Positions 36,933 to 44,884 of a DNA stretch of 47,586 bases are shown here, one piece after another. Each line of letters begins with the position of its first letter. Position 1 is the stretch's first letter. The stretch is from Psittacicella melopsittaci (lineage in GTDB: Bacteria; Pseudomonadota; Gammaproteobacteria; Enterobacterales; Psittacicellaceae), in assembly GCF_003585925.1 (NCBI RefSeq), contig NZ_NRJH01000022.1, positions 1-47,586 on the forward strand, written 5' to 3'. The position numbers and the translations under genes were made by a program. The notes beneath the pieces were generated by a model that saw only the letters and a program-made list of their open reading frames with translations, did no database searches and was not told the DNA's origin.

Positions 36933-37283
36933 TTATAAGTGTTTTTCCACGAATGATAATAGCTCTTCAACGTTGTTTGATTCTAGGCAACCAACGCGTC
37001 TATCAACTAAAACACCATCTTTAAATAATAAGATAGTTGGAATGTTTCTCACCCCATTTAGCATGCGAGCTTCTTGTTGCTCTTCTGGAATTACTAAATA
37101 TTTGTAGAACGTTGCTTTACCAGCTAGTTTTTCTGCTGCTTGTTCAACAAATGGAGCTAATTGTAAACAAGGTGAACACCAAGGAGCCCAGAAGTCAACT
37201 AACACAAGACCTAAGTTAGCATCTTTATTTGCTACTTTTTCGTTGAATTCTGCATCTGTTAATTCGTGTACAAAGTTACTCAT
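36933..37283 (-). CDS. Thioredoxin with a CSPC active site
   Basis: The 116-aa product is a single thioredoxin domain, which reduces protein disulfides in the cytoplasm. It has VDFWAPWCSPC with Cys36 and Cys39 and the cis-Pro loop NIPT, then LLFKDGVLVDRRVG. Classical TrxA has WCGPC; the Gly is Ser here, which is likely to shift the redox potential and pKa. No signal peptide is seen, so a periplasmic role is unlikely. It lies upstream of the surA-like gene in the same direction, 44 nt apart. It may be the main TrxA or a second thioredoxin. Confidence 0.88.
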   Translation of the reverse strand: MSNFVHELTDAEFNEKVANKDANLGLVLVDFWAPWCSPCLQLAPFVEQAAEKLAGKATFYKYLVIPEEQQEARMLNGVRNIPTILLFKDGVLVDRRVGCLESNNVEELLSFVEKHL

Positions 37284-37407
37284 ATAAATTACCTATTAAA
37301 ACAACCTACCAGTAACGAATGATAGATTTGAACATTATTTTTGATAAGGATATAGGGAACTTTTATATTCTATTAAAATATAGAGTCAAAATTATAAAAA
37401 TAAAGGG

Positions 37408-38367
37408 TTAGTATTTAATTAATGCTGAACCCCAAGTCATACCACCACCAAAGGCTTCTAATAAAATTATATCACCACTTTGGAATTTATTCTCTTTTAC
37501 TGCAGAGTCAAATGCAGTTGGGATCGAAGCTGCAGATGTATTACCATGTTTTTCAATGGTTAATATAACTCGATCCATAGGGAGATCTAATTTTTTCGCA
37601 GTTGCGGCAATAATGCGAATATTTGCTTGGTGTGGTACTAGCCAGTCAACTTCAGACTTATCCATATTATTAGCTTCTAATGTTTCTGTAACAACATTAG
37701 CTAACTCAGCAACCGCAAGACGGAATACTGCATTACCTTGCATTTGTAAATGAGATTCTGCTTTAAATTGCTTATTGTCTAAAGTTAAAATTTCTGCATG
37801 TTCGTTGTTAGCGTGAAGGTGAGTACTAATAATACCCGCTTGCTCGCTAGCTTCTAAAATAAAACAACCTGCTGCATCCCCGAAGAGAATAATAGTTGAT
37901 CTATCTAAAGGGTCACAGGTTTTAGATAGGGCATCTGCCCCAATAACTAAAGCTTTTTTAACAGTACCTGTTTTAATAAATTTATCTGCAACACTTAGGG
38001 CATACACAAAACCACTACACGCTGCTGCAACATCAAAAGAAATGCAATCTTTAATTCCTATACGTCCTTGTACTTGACAAGCACACGAAGGGAACATACT
38101 GCTAGAAGTTGTTGTTGCACAAATAATTAAACCAATTTCCTCAACATTGAAGTTTGGATCTTTTGCTTGTAATGATTTAACAGCATCTTGAGCTGCATTA
38201 TAAGCCATATCAGGAACTGTCATATCATCGTCCATAACTGGACGACTTTTTATACCAGTGCGAGTTGTGATCCATTCGTCACTAGTATCTACTCTTTTTT
38301 CTAAATCTTCGTTAGTCAAGAAGTTAGAAGGTATAAAACTGCCTGTAGCAACTACTTTTGAATACAT
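37408..38367 (-). CDS. fabH: 3-oxoacyl-ACP synthase III
   Basis: FabH condenses acetyl-CoA with malonyl-ACP to start fatty acid synthesis. From the ATG at 38367 it is 319 aa, starting MYSKVVATGSFIPSN. The catalytic triad is complete: Cys117 (AAACSGF), His246 (VPHQANIRI) and Asn276 (HGNTSAASIP). In E. coli the order is yceD-rpmF-plsX-fabH-fabD-fabG-acpP. Here plsX is missing before it and fabDG-acpP after it. A perfect hairpin stands 23 nt before the ATG and no clear ribosome site is seen. Confidence 0.96.
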   Translation of the reverse strand: MYSKVVATGSFIPSNFLTNEDLEKRVDTSDEWITTRTGIKSRPVMDDDMTVPDMAYNAAQDAVKSLQAKDPNFNVEEIGLIICATTTSSSMFPSCACQVQGRIGIKDCISFDVAAACSGFVYALSVADKFIKTGTVKKALVIGADALSKTCDPLDRSTIILFGDAAGCFILEASEQAGIISTHLHANNEHAEILTLDNKQFKAESHLQMQGNAVFRLAVAELANVVTETLEANNMDKSEVDWLVPHQANIRIIAATAKKLDLPMDRVILTIEKHGNTSAASIPTAFDSAVKENKFQSGDIILLEAFGGGMTWGSALIKY

Positions 38368-38390
38368 AGTTCTAAAAATCAGATAAATTA

Positions 38391-38414
38391 AAAGGGACTT
38401 ATGCAAGTCCCTTT
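38391..38414 (-). terminator. Hairpin in the fabH leader (possible attenuator or small RNA end)
   Basis: Perfect 10-bp arms AAAGGGACTT and AAGTCCCTTT enclose 4 nt. On the minus strand the arm is followed by a short T-rich run. A TATAAT at 38484-38479 would start a transcript about 60 nt upstream of the hairpin, so it would end either a small RNA of about 80 nt or serve as an attenuator before fabH. Confidence 0.65.
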
Positions 38415-38478
38415 AAAAATTAAATATGGGAACTCACGAACAAACATAAAGTAAAAAATCAATATCTTTGAAATAACG

Positions 38479-38484
38479 ATTATA
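38479..38484 (-). promoter_or_regulatory. Candidate -10 upstream of fabH
   Basis: TATAAT on the minus strand, about 110 nt before fabH; the -35 is weak. The 38415-38588 stretch between this leader and the rpmF terminator holds no open gene. Confidence 0.4.
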
Positions 38485-38588
38485 GGATGGACTTTTTCTT
38501 ATGTTGTAAAAGCCTATGAGTTCTGTGTAACTAGTCTTGGCTAGTAACTACTTATAATTTAATCTAAGTAGTCTATTTAAAAATACGG

Positions 38589-38610
38589 GGTATTCCTAAG
38601 CTGGAATACC
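38589..38610 (-). terminator. rpmF terminator
   Basis: The arms GGTATTCC and GGAATACC enclose 6 nt. On the minus strand CCGTATTTTT follows. It lies 10 nt after the rpmF stop. Confidence 0.7.
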
Positions 38611-38619
38611 TAAGAAGAA

Positions 38620-38793
38620 TTATTTAACTTCTAATACTTTTTTACCGCGGTAGTAACCGTCTGCAGTTACGTGGTGACGTAAGTGCATTTCACCTGTAGT
38701 TGCATCTTTAGAGATAGCAGGTGCAGTTAAAAAGTCGTGTGAACGACGCATGCCACGGCGAGAACGAGTTTTACGGTTCTGTTGAACTGCCAT
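38620..38793 (-). CDS. rpmF: 50S ribosomal protein L32
   Basis: L32 is a small 50S protein. The 57-aa product reads [20 protein letters not shown] at its start and ends [12 protein letters not shown]. It contains the [14 protein letters not shown] segment of the family, without zinc-binding Cys residues. GGGAG lies about 8 nt before the ATG. It stands after yceD as in most gammaproteobacteria and has its own extended -10 promoter and a leader of about 110 nt. Confidence 0.97.
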   Translation of the reverse strand: MAVQQNRKTRSRRGMRRSHDFLTAPAISKDATTGEMHLRHHVTADGYYRGKKVLEVK

Positions 38794-38908
38794 TTAAGTG
38801 TCTCCCGACGTTTAAATTTTAAGTTAGAGTCGCCAACCAGGTAAAAAGCGTTTAAAATTTAAACATTAATCTAAACTACTGGTCGAGCGTGCTTTAAAAT
38901 ACTGGATA

Positions 38909-38917
38909 ATTATATCA
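38909..38917 (-). promoter_or_regulatory. Extended -10 promoter of rpmF
   Basis: TGATATAAT on the minus strand lies about 115 nt before rpmF and about 30 nt after the yceD stop. The leader downstream has the complementary segments GTTTAAATTTTAAAC and TTAAAATTTAAAC, which could fold. Confidence 0.6.
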
Positions 38918-38946
38918 CGAATTATTATTAAAGACAAATATTTTTA

Positions 38947-39483
38947 TTATTTACCTAATTTGCCTTTAAGTTCATTTAAGGCCGCAAATGGATTATTTAC
39001 TGGAGTATGCTCTTCTTCATCTTCATCTGCGTATTCTGTAGCATCTAAAAATGGATTACAGCTTTCATTTGGATGTTTTGGCGTTAGAGCTATATTCATA
39101 ATTAGCTCTTCCTCAATTCCTTCAATTAGATTAACTTCACCAAATTCGTTAATTAATAAAGGAGAATACTCTGGAGGGAGACTATCCGCTTGTTCCTCAG
39201 AAGATACTGCACATAAAATAAATTCTGCAATAACATCATAACTAAAATCTTCCATGCAACGCATGCAAGTTGATGTTACATTGATTTTTGCTTTTCCTCG
39301 AGCTAGAGGGTGCTTTTCATAATCAAATTCACAACTAAGCTCTACTTCGGCATCTGAGTTAATCGACTTAACGGTATCGAGAGGAAAGCGTTTAAAATTA
39401 TCCTTCTGAATAATACCTTTAAAGTCAGAACGACGGTTCGCTTCATTGCGAATATTTATAAAAGCAGGAATTTTTACGTTCAT
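38947..39483 (-). CDS. yceD: YceD family 23S rRNA accumulation protein
   Basis: YceD (DUF177) is needed for normal 23S rRNA levels and is encoded just before rpmF in most bacteria. The 178-aa product has the conserved centre TSTCMRCMEDF, with the CxxC pair, near residue 73. The acidic C-terminal half contains EEELIMNIALTPKHPN. Its function in E. coli is known only in outline; a role together with L32 is suggested by the gene order. An extended -10 lies 40 nt upstream. Confidence 0.9.
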   Translation of the reverse strand: MNVKIPAFINIRNEANRRSDFKGIIQKDNFKRFPLDTVKSINSDAEVELSCEFDYEKHPLARGKAKINVTSTCMRCMEDFSYDVIAEFILCAVSSEEQADSLPPEYSPLLINEFGEVNLIEGIEEELIMNIALTPKHPNESCNPFLDATEYADEDEEEHTPVNNPFAALNELKGKLGK

Positions 39484-39524
39484 ATATACGTTTATTTCAA
39501 TAAGAGTATGATTTTATCTCGACT

Positions 39525-39533
39525 ATTATATCA
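39525..39533 (-). promoter_or_regulatory. Extended -10 promoter of yceD
   Basis: TGATATAAT on the minus strand, about 45 nt before the yceD start. Confidence 0.6.
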
Positions 39534-39578
39534 AAAGTTTGTTCATAATGGCAAAATATACAAATTTAGGCAAACTTT

Positions 39579-39607
39579 TTTACATTTTTTAATTTTTGTA
39601 ATATAAT
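39579..39607 (+). promoter_or_regulatory. Sigma-70 promoter of yccA
   Basis: TTTACA (39579-39584) and TATAAT (39602-39607) are separated by 17 bp. The leader to the yccA ATG at 39761 is about 150 nt. Confidence 0.7.
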
Positions 39608-39760
39608 TAAATGTAAAACAGATGGTAAATCTGCATAAAAACTGCTATTGAAAATCTCAATTTTTAATAGTATATATGTAATAAGAAAACAACAAAAACT
39701 ACCTTATATACATCTTCTGTTTATAAGGATAGTAACATCAACACAAATTAAGGAAAATCG

Positions 39761-40423
39761 ATGTCTTCTATCATTACAAAAACTGGTTCATATGCTTATA
39801 ATGATGTGCGTAGCGTTGTGTTACGTAAAGCATTTGCATTATTAGGTGTATCTGTTATAGCAGCGATTGCTACAGGATATTTCAGCCTAATCTCAGGCTT
39901 TATTAACCCTACTTATTCTCTAGTTGCATTCTTATTAGTTTTTGCTGGTACTTTCTTCATTCCTTCTTTAGGTGATACTCCAGCAGGTTATGCAGCGGTT
40001 GTAGCTGTGGGTGCTTTACTAGGTTTTGCTGTTATCCCTACTGTAGCTATGTACATCAGCTATCAAGGTGCAGGTGTTGTAATTAACGCACTTTTATCAA
40101 CAGCTGCTATCTTTATTACTTTAGCAACTTATGCTGTAGTTACCAAAAAAGACTTCACTAAAATTGGTGGTATCTTATTTGTAATCATTTTATCAGCAGT
40201 TGTTGTAGGTTTACTAAACGCTTTCTTAATTAAATCATCTTTCTTAGGCTTAGCTCTTTCTTATGTAGTAGCTTTAGTTTCATGTGGTTTAATTCTATAC
40301 AGATTATCAGTAGCTATTAACACTGGGTTATTATCTGTAACTCAACTAGCTTTAGGTTTATTAATTGATGTTTACAACTTATTTATCTCTTTATTAAACA
40401 TCTTTGGTAACCGTAATAACTAA
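39761..40423 (+). CDS. yccA: YccA, Bax inhibitor-1 family membrane protein
   Basis: YccA is an inner membrane protein of the Bax inhibitor-1 family that, in E. coli, is a substrate and modulator of the FtsH protease. The 220-aa product has about seven hydrophobic helices and the same length as E. coli YccA (219). The N-terminal part SYAYNDVRSVVLRKAF is soluble and cytoplasmic, and the C-terminal part ends LYNLFISLLNIFGNRNN, a typical family signature. AAGGA lies before the ATG. tusE follows, as in E. coli, but with a terminator and promoter between. Confidence 0.93.
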   Translation: MSSIITKTGSYAYNDVRSVVLRKAFALLGVSVIAAIATGYFSLISGFINPTYSLVAFLLVFAGTFFIPSLGDTPAGYAAVVAVGALLGFAVIPTVAMYISYQGAGVVINALLSTAAIFITLATYAVVTKKDFTKIGGILFVIILSAVVVGLLNAFLIKSSFLGLALSYVVALVSCGLILYRLSVAINTGLLSVTQLALGLLIDVYNLFISLLNIFGNRNN

Positions 40424-40440
40424 TAACTAATTTATTAATG

Positions 40441-40472
40441 AGAGTTCCTGAGCAAGGAACTCTTATTTTTTT
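40441..40472 (+). terminator. yccA terminator
   Basis: The arms AGAGTTCCT and AGGAACTCT enclose 5 nt and are followed by TATTTTTTT. The tusE promoter begins right after it. Confidence 0.88.
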
Positions 40473-40473
40473 G

Positions 40474-40482
40474 TGCTATAAT
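40474..40482 (+). promoter_or_regulatory. Extended -10 promoter of tusE
   Basis: TGCTATAAT fits TG, one base, TATAAT. It lies 40 nt before tusE. A -35 at the usual spacing would fall inside the yccA terminator stem. Confidence 0.55.
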
Positions 40483-40521
40483 GGTCTAAGATTATCCTTA
40501 TTTGCTTGAAAGGTAATTAAA

Positions 40522-40848
40522 ATGACATATACATATCAAGACTTAGCTAAAGATTCTGAAGGGTATCTTATTGATCAAAGTCAATGGAATACGGAAATAG
40601 CTTGGCAAATAGCTCAGGCAGAGAATATTGAGTTAACCGAAAGTCACTGGTTAATTATTAATTTTGTCCGCAATTACTTTGAGCAGTTTCAAACAACACC
40701 TTCAATACGTATGCTAGTAAAAAATTTACAAAAGGCATATGGTGATCAAATTGGCAATTCGCGCTATTTACAAAAAATGTTCAATGACAGTCCCGCAAAA
40801 ACTGTGGCTAAGTTAGCAGGATTACCTAAGCCTGCAAAGTGTTTATAA
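40522..40848 (+). CDS. tusE: Sulfur-relay protein TusE (DsrC family)
   Basis: TusE receives persulfide sulfur from TusBCD and hands it to MnmA for 2-thiolation of wobble uridine in tRNA-Lys, -Glu and -Gln. The 108-aa product has the DsrC-type helical core and the C-terminal arm GLPKPAKCL, whose next-to-last Cys is the sulfur carrier; E. coli ends GLPKPVKCI. AAAGG lies before the ATG. Its presence implies a TusBCD complex and so supports the tusD/tusC reading of the genes at 16856-17747. Confidence 0.95.
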   Translation: MTYTYQDLAKDSEGYLIDQSQWNTEIAWQIAQAENIELTESHWLIINFVRNYFEQFQTTPSIRMLVKNLQKAYGDQIGNSRYLQKMFNDSPAKTVAKLAGLPKPAKCL

Positions 40849-40858
40849 ATTCTATACT

Positions 40859-40897
40859 AAAAAAGTCCTCTGATGATTTATCAGAGGACCTTTTTTT
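40859..40897. terminator. Bidirectional terminator between tusE and the yihY-like gene
   Basis: The arms GTCCTCTGAT and ATCAGAGGAC enclose 5 nt, with A on the left and T on the right. Confidence 0.92.
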
Positions 40898-41810
40898 AAC
40901 GATTACTTTCTTCGAGTAAATAAGAGCGGTATAAAGTATAAAAGTTGTTTTGATTTAAAACTTTAGTTAAGGCAGCACCCATTAAAACAATATACCAAAC
41001 AATGTATAACCAAAATACGGTAATTGGAAAGGCTGCAATTGCCCCATAAATAACGTAGTAAGAAGCAATATTTGTTACATAGTAAACAAAAACTAACTTA
41101 GCGAGATTTAAACCTAAAACAGCTAAGAACGAGGCTATAGCCCCTTTTATCCAATTTACTTTAGTGTTAGGGAATACTGTATAAGTAAAGAATAAAATAA
41201 ACCATAACATAAAGGACTGGATGTAATTTAAAAAGATTAAAATACTGCTACTGATAAGATCATTATCTAGGCTGTAAATGCCAATTAAATAAGATTTGAT
41301 AAAAACTATTCCACCTAGCAAAATTGGACCAAAACTAATTACTGTCCAGTAAGAAGTAAAGCTTTGAAGCATACTTCTTTTATCTTTAATTTGCCAAATA
41401 TTTTTATTGATAGTTTTATCAATAGTGCGAATTAGTAAAAAAGCGATAACAAATAAAGAAGCAACCGAAGGTAAACCTAAGTTTGCGGTTTTAGCAATAA
41501 TATTATCAAAAACGGAGTTAAAGTCTTCGACATTGCTTGGAGAAATATTTGCAAAAATAAAGTTTTGTAAGGATTCTCTCATATCAGTAAATGCAGGTAA
41601 CATATGCAATACTGAGAAGAATACTAAAACAATAGGTACTATAGCTAATAAAGTGTTATAGGTAAGAGCTCCAGCAACAACCGAAACACCATTACCTAAT
41701 ACGGTTATAAAAATCAAATATAGATGAAAAATACCTTTTGTTATTCCCTTAAAACCTTTAGTTCTGCGGAAAAACATAAATGCTTTACGAAATAGAGAAC
41801 TTTTTTTCAT
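40896..41810 (-). CDS. YihY/BrkB family inner membrane protein
   Basis: The 304-aa product belongs to the YihY/BrkB (formerly 'RNase BN') family of inner membrane proteins of uncertain function; the old RNase claim for the E. coli member was withdrawn. About six hydrophobic helices are seen. Family signatures are VVAGALTYNTLLAIVPIVLVFFSVL near residue 42, which has the SL/TYxTLLAxVP pattern, and AIAAFPITVFWLYIVWYIVLMGA near the end. Its ATG overlaps the rmlB stop by one base (TAATG), so it is coupled to rmlB. Confidence 0.88.
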   Translation of the reverse strand: MKKSSLFRKAFMFFRRTKGFKGITKGIFHLYLIFITVLGNGVSVVAGALTYNTLLAIVPIVLVFFSVLHMLPAFTDMRESLQNFIFANISPSNVEDFNSVFDNIIAKTANLGLPSVASLFVIAFLLIRTIDKTINKNIWQIKDKRSMLQSFTSYWTVISFGPILLGGIVFIKSYLIGIYSLDNDLISSSILIFLNYIQSFMLWFILFFTYTVFPNTKVNWIKGAIASFLAVLGLNLAKLVFVYYVTNIASYYVIYGAIAAFPITVFWLYIVWYIVLMGAALTKVLNQNNFYTLYRSYLLEESNR

Positions 41811-42922
41811 TATTTTCTTTTATTGCGGGTAAATGGATTACTTTTAGACTCTTGATAGTCATAGAGATTGAGTTTACTTAGCTCTTGACGTGAATTTTCA
41901 AGATACCACTTAATCGTGTCTTTTATATGTGCTTTAAAATTATTTACAGGGAGTGGAATATTTTTTGTTTGTAATAAAGCATCATCAACTTGATATTTCC
42001 GATCATGACCAGGACGATCACTGGTAAACTCAATAAGATCATTGTAGCTTTGAAGGTTGCAATTAACATTAGAGTTATTTGCTAAAGGATAAATTTCTTC
42101 TAATGCTTGAGCAATGTAATTAACCACAAGCGTGTTACTTAAATACTCTCCCCCGATAACAAACCTATCTGACTTACGCGGAATCCACTCATTGACAATT
42201 TTAAGAATCAGACTCGCTGTATCCTTTACATACATCCATCCTCTTACTTGCTTTCCATTGCCATATAGTTTTACCTTTTGTCCTCGCATTAACTGTAATA
42301 TAGAAACAGGAACTAGTTTTTCTGGATATTGACGCGGACCGTAATTATTACAAAGGTATAAAGTTAAAACAGGAATATTATAGGTAGTGACAAAAGAATT
42401 AAAAATTAAATCTGTTGCCCCTTTTGAAGCACTGTAAGGAGAGCTTGGATTATAAGCTGTTAACTCATTTGCTGGAGCTTTCCCTTCCCGATCGCCAAAA
42501 ACTTCATCGGTACTTATATTAACAAATTTAAAATTAGCACGTTCAAATTCATTCAAGCTATCTAAGTAAAGCTTAACTGAGGAAATTAAGTTTATTGCCC
42601 CTACTACATTATTAGTAATAAAGTCTAAAGGGCTGTCAATAGAATTATCTACGTGTGATTTAGCAGCAAGGTGAATGATAGTATTAATCTTGTGCTCATT
42701 TAAAATTCTTAGCATTGCTTGGCTATCTTTAATATCAATTTGATAAAAAGAGAAACGTGGGTCTTCAAAGCACTGCTTTAAGTTATCTAAATTAGCAGCA
42801 TAGTCAAGCTTGTCTACAACAATAATCTGTGAGCTAAAAGTATAATTGTCATTAATTATTTGATTTACAAGATGAGAGCCAATAAAACCAGCTCCGCCTG
42901 TAATTAAATAGTTTCTTTCCAT
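41810..42922 (-). CDS. rmlB: dTDP-glucose 4,6-dehydratase
   Basis: RmlB converts dTDP-glucose to dTDP-4-keto-6-deoxyglucose, a precursor for deoxysugars in LPS or other surface glycans. The 370-aa product has the NAD motif GGAGFIGSH (residues 9-17), catalytic Thr138-Asp139-Glu140 in STDEVFGD, Tyr163 and Lys167 in YSASK, and RPGHDRKYQVD. rmlA, rmlC and rmlD are not in the window, so the sugar route must be completed elsewhere. It stands alone between der and the yihY-like gene; such isolated placement suggests that a surface-sugar cluster has been broken up. Confidence 0.93.
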   Translation of the reverse strand: MERNYLITGGAGFIGSHLVNQIINDNYTFSSQIIVVDKLDYAANLDNLKQCFEDPRFSFYQIDIKDSQAMLRILNEHKINTIIHLAAKSHVDNSIDSPLDFITNNVVGAINLISSVKLYLDSLNEFERANFKFVNISTDEVFGDREGKAPANELTAYNPSSPYSASKGATDLIFNSFVTTYNIPVLTLYLCNNYGPRQYPEKLVPVSILQLMRGQKVKLYGNGKQVRGWMYVKDTASLILKIVNEWIPRKSDRFVIGGEYLSNTLVVNYIAQALEEIYPLANNSNVNCNLQSYNDLIEFTSDRPGHDRKYQVDDALLQTKNIPLPVNNFKAHIKDTIKWYLENSRQELSKLNLYDYQESKSNPFTRNKRK

Positions 42923-42980
42923 TAAGATAATAGAGATAGTTTACGTAAGACTAATTATAACACTACAAGCAATTAATATG

Positions 42981-43012
42981 AAAAAAAGGGGAGATTGCTC
43001 TCCCCATTTTTT
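42981..43012 (-). terminator. der terminator
   Basis: The arms GGGGAGA and TCTCCCC enclose 4 nt. On the minus strand a run of seven T follows. A short T run on the plus side also exists. Confidence 0.9.
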
Positions 43013-44600
43013 AAGATTGACGTTTAATAAATTTTTGTAGACGTTTGCGTTTACGAATTTGAGATTTTGTTAACTTATTACGTTTATCTTTATACGGATT
43101 TTTACTATCTTCGAATTTAAAATTAATTGGTGAACCAATAATATTTAAAGTTTTTCTAAAATAGTTAATTAAGTATTTTTTATATGACTCAGGTAATTCT
43201 TTTGACATATTACCATGAACAACAATAATTGGAGGGTTGTGTCCACCAGCATGAGCATATTTTAATTTAACTCTTCGACCATTAACTTGTGGTGGTTGGT
43301 GAGCATGTAAAGCCATCTGTAAAATTCTTGTCAGCATTGATGTGTTTACTTTTACATTTGCTGATAAGTAGGCTTCTTGCACATATTTGAAAATATCCCC
43401 AATTCCGTGTTTTTTAAGAGCCGAAATATAATGGATACGAGCAAAGTTTGCAAAACCTAGTTTACGATCTATTTCGTCACGAATAGCTTTACGTTCATCA
43501 TCAGTAACCGCGTCCCATTTATTGAGTAAAATAACAATAGAACGACCTGCATTTAAAATAAAGCTTAGTAAGCTTAAATCTTGGTCTGCTAACCCTTGAG
43601 TAGCATCAATTACTAATAAACAAACATTAGCATCTTCGATTGCTTGTAAGGTTTTAATTACTGAGAATTTCTCAACAGCTTCGTAGATTTTTCCTTTACG
43701 ACGTACACCTGCTGTATCAATAATGGTGTAATTTTGCCCATTATGTTCAAGTGGAATATAAATAGAATCTCTTGTCGTACCAGGCATATCATAAACTATA
43801 ACTCGATCTTCGCCAAGAAGACAGTTAGTTAAAGTTGACTTACCAACATTTGGACGACCTACTAGAGCAATTTTGATATTATTTTGTAAAAGTTGGTTTG
43901 CTCTTTCATCAAGATCATTACGAATTGAAGCTTCAGTAACATCATGAATTTTTGATTCAATTTCACTTTCATCGAGATACTCAAACTCTTCATCAATTAG
44001 TTCTTGCTCTTCTTCGAACTCTTCATCGTCTTGATCATCATAAAGAGCTTGTTCTTGATCAGCAAAATCTGCATCATCTGAGTGATGCACTTTCTCAGAG
44101 TCTATAAAGTCAAATGTAAAGTCTAGTAAACTAGATACTCCGATGTTATTAGATGAAGAAATACCCATAACTTTATCAAAGCCTAGAACATAGAAGTCGG
44201 CTAAAGCTTGTTCTTTATCTAAACCATCAATCTTGTTAGCAACTAGAATTACTGGCTTTTCACGTTTACGAAGAAGATTTACAATCGCAGTATCTCCAGG
44301 AATTAAACCTGCTCTAGCATCCACGAGCATAAATACTATATCAGCTTCTTGAATTGCTAATAATGACTGTTCAGCCATTTTAGTCTCAATTCCTTCTTCG
44401 TTACCTTCTAAACCGCCTGTATCGATTAAGATATACTCTTGATCCTGATAACGAGCGATGCCATATTTTCTATCGCGAGTTAAGCCAGGGAAATCTGCAA
44501 CTAAAGCGTCTCTAGTTTTTGTCAGACGATTAAATAATGTAGACTTACCAACATTAGGTCTACCAACTAAAGCAATTACAGTTTTTTGGTTAGGTAGCAT
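43011..44600 (-). CDS. der: GTPase Der (EngA), ribosome assembly
   Basis: Der is the double-GTPase needed for 50S assembly. The 529-aa product has two G domains, each with GRPNVGKST (about residues 13 and 246), [11 protein letters not shown] or DTAGVRRKG switch regions, and NKID/NKWD motifs. A KH-like C-terminal domain ends in a Lys/Arg-rich tail. The linker between the G domains (about 172-225) is very acidic ([20 protein letters not shown]) and makes the protein longer than E. coli Der (490). A perfect consensus promoter lies about 80 nt upstream. Confidence 0.96.
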   Translation of the reverse strand: MLPNQKTVIALVGRPNVGKSTLFNRLTKTRDALVADFPGLTRDRKYGIARYQDQEYILIDTGGLEGNEEGIETKMAEQSLLAIQEADIVFMLVDARAGLIPGDTAIVNLLRKREKPVILVANKIDGLDKEQALADFYVLGFDKVMGISSSNNIGVSSLLDFTFDFIDSEKVHHSDDADFADQEQALYDDQDDEEFEEEQELIDEEFEYLDESEIESKIHDVTEASIRNDLDERANQLLQNNIKIALVGRPNVGKSTLTNCLLGEDRVIVYDMPGTTRDSIYIPLEHNGQNYTIIDTAGVRRKGKIYEAVEKFSVIKTLQAIEDANVCLLVIDATQGLADQDLSLLSFILNAGRSIVILLNKWDAVTDDERKAIRDEIDRKLGFANFARIHYISALKKHGIGDIFKYVQEAYLSANVKVNTSMLTRILQMALHAHQPPQVNGRRVKLKYAHAGGHNPPIIVVHGNMSKELPESYKKYLINYFRKTLNIIGSPINFKFEDSKNPYKDKRNKLTKSQIRKRKRLQKFIKRQS

Positions 44601-44679
44601 TTTTCTAAATTCAGATATAAAAAAAATGCTTAGCTTTTACACTAAACATTATAAATGTAAAAATAAATTATATGCCCAC

Positions 44680-44708
44680 ATTATACAGTGTTCTCAGTAT
44701 TTTGTCAA
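44680..44708 (-). promoter_or_regulatory. Perfect consensus sigma-70 promoter of der
   Basis: On the minus strand TTGACA (44708-44703) and TATAAT (44685-44680) are separated by exactly 17 bp, the full consensus. Two more TATAAT hexamers follow at 44672-44667 and 44653-44648. The leader to the der ATG at 44600 is about 75 nt. Confidence 0.8.
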
Positions 44709-44793
44709 TAAATTTCAAGGAGAAGCAAAGGTATACGAGGAAATAAAAGACTAGATTTATCTTTTACCTTTTGCCTCATTTGGAATAAAAATA

Positions 44794-44827
44794 AAGCTTA
44801 GTCTTTTTTTATAAAAAGACTAAGCTT
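44794..44827 (-). terminator. accD terminator
   Basis: The arms AAGCTTAGTC and GACTAAGCTT enclose an A/T-only centre that can itself pair. On the minus strand TATTTTTATT follows. It lies about 60 nt after the accD stop. The rest of 44601-44884 holds the der promoter and no gene. Confidence 0.8.
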
Positions 44828-44884
44828 ATATGTGTATACTAAAAGATGACTCTTAGTATTTTGCAATTATTTCTTTGCCAATAG

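Noticed and set aside
38415..38588. A remnant of plsX between rpmF and fabH
   Set aside because: The stretch is only about 170 nt, A/T-rich, and shows no recognisable PlsX segment in any frame.
44710..44754. AAGGAGAAG followed by a short plus-strand frame as a small gene
   Set aside because: The frame stops within a few codons and has no match. The area is explained by the der promoter on the other strand.
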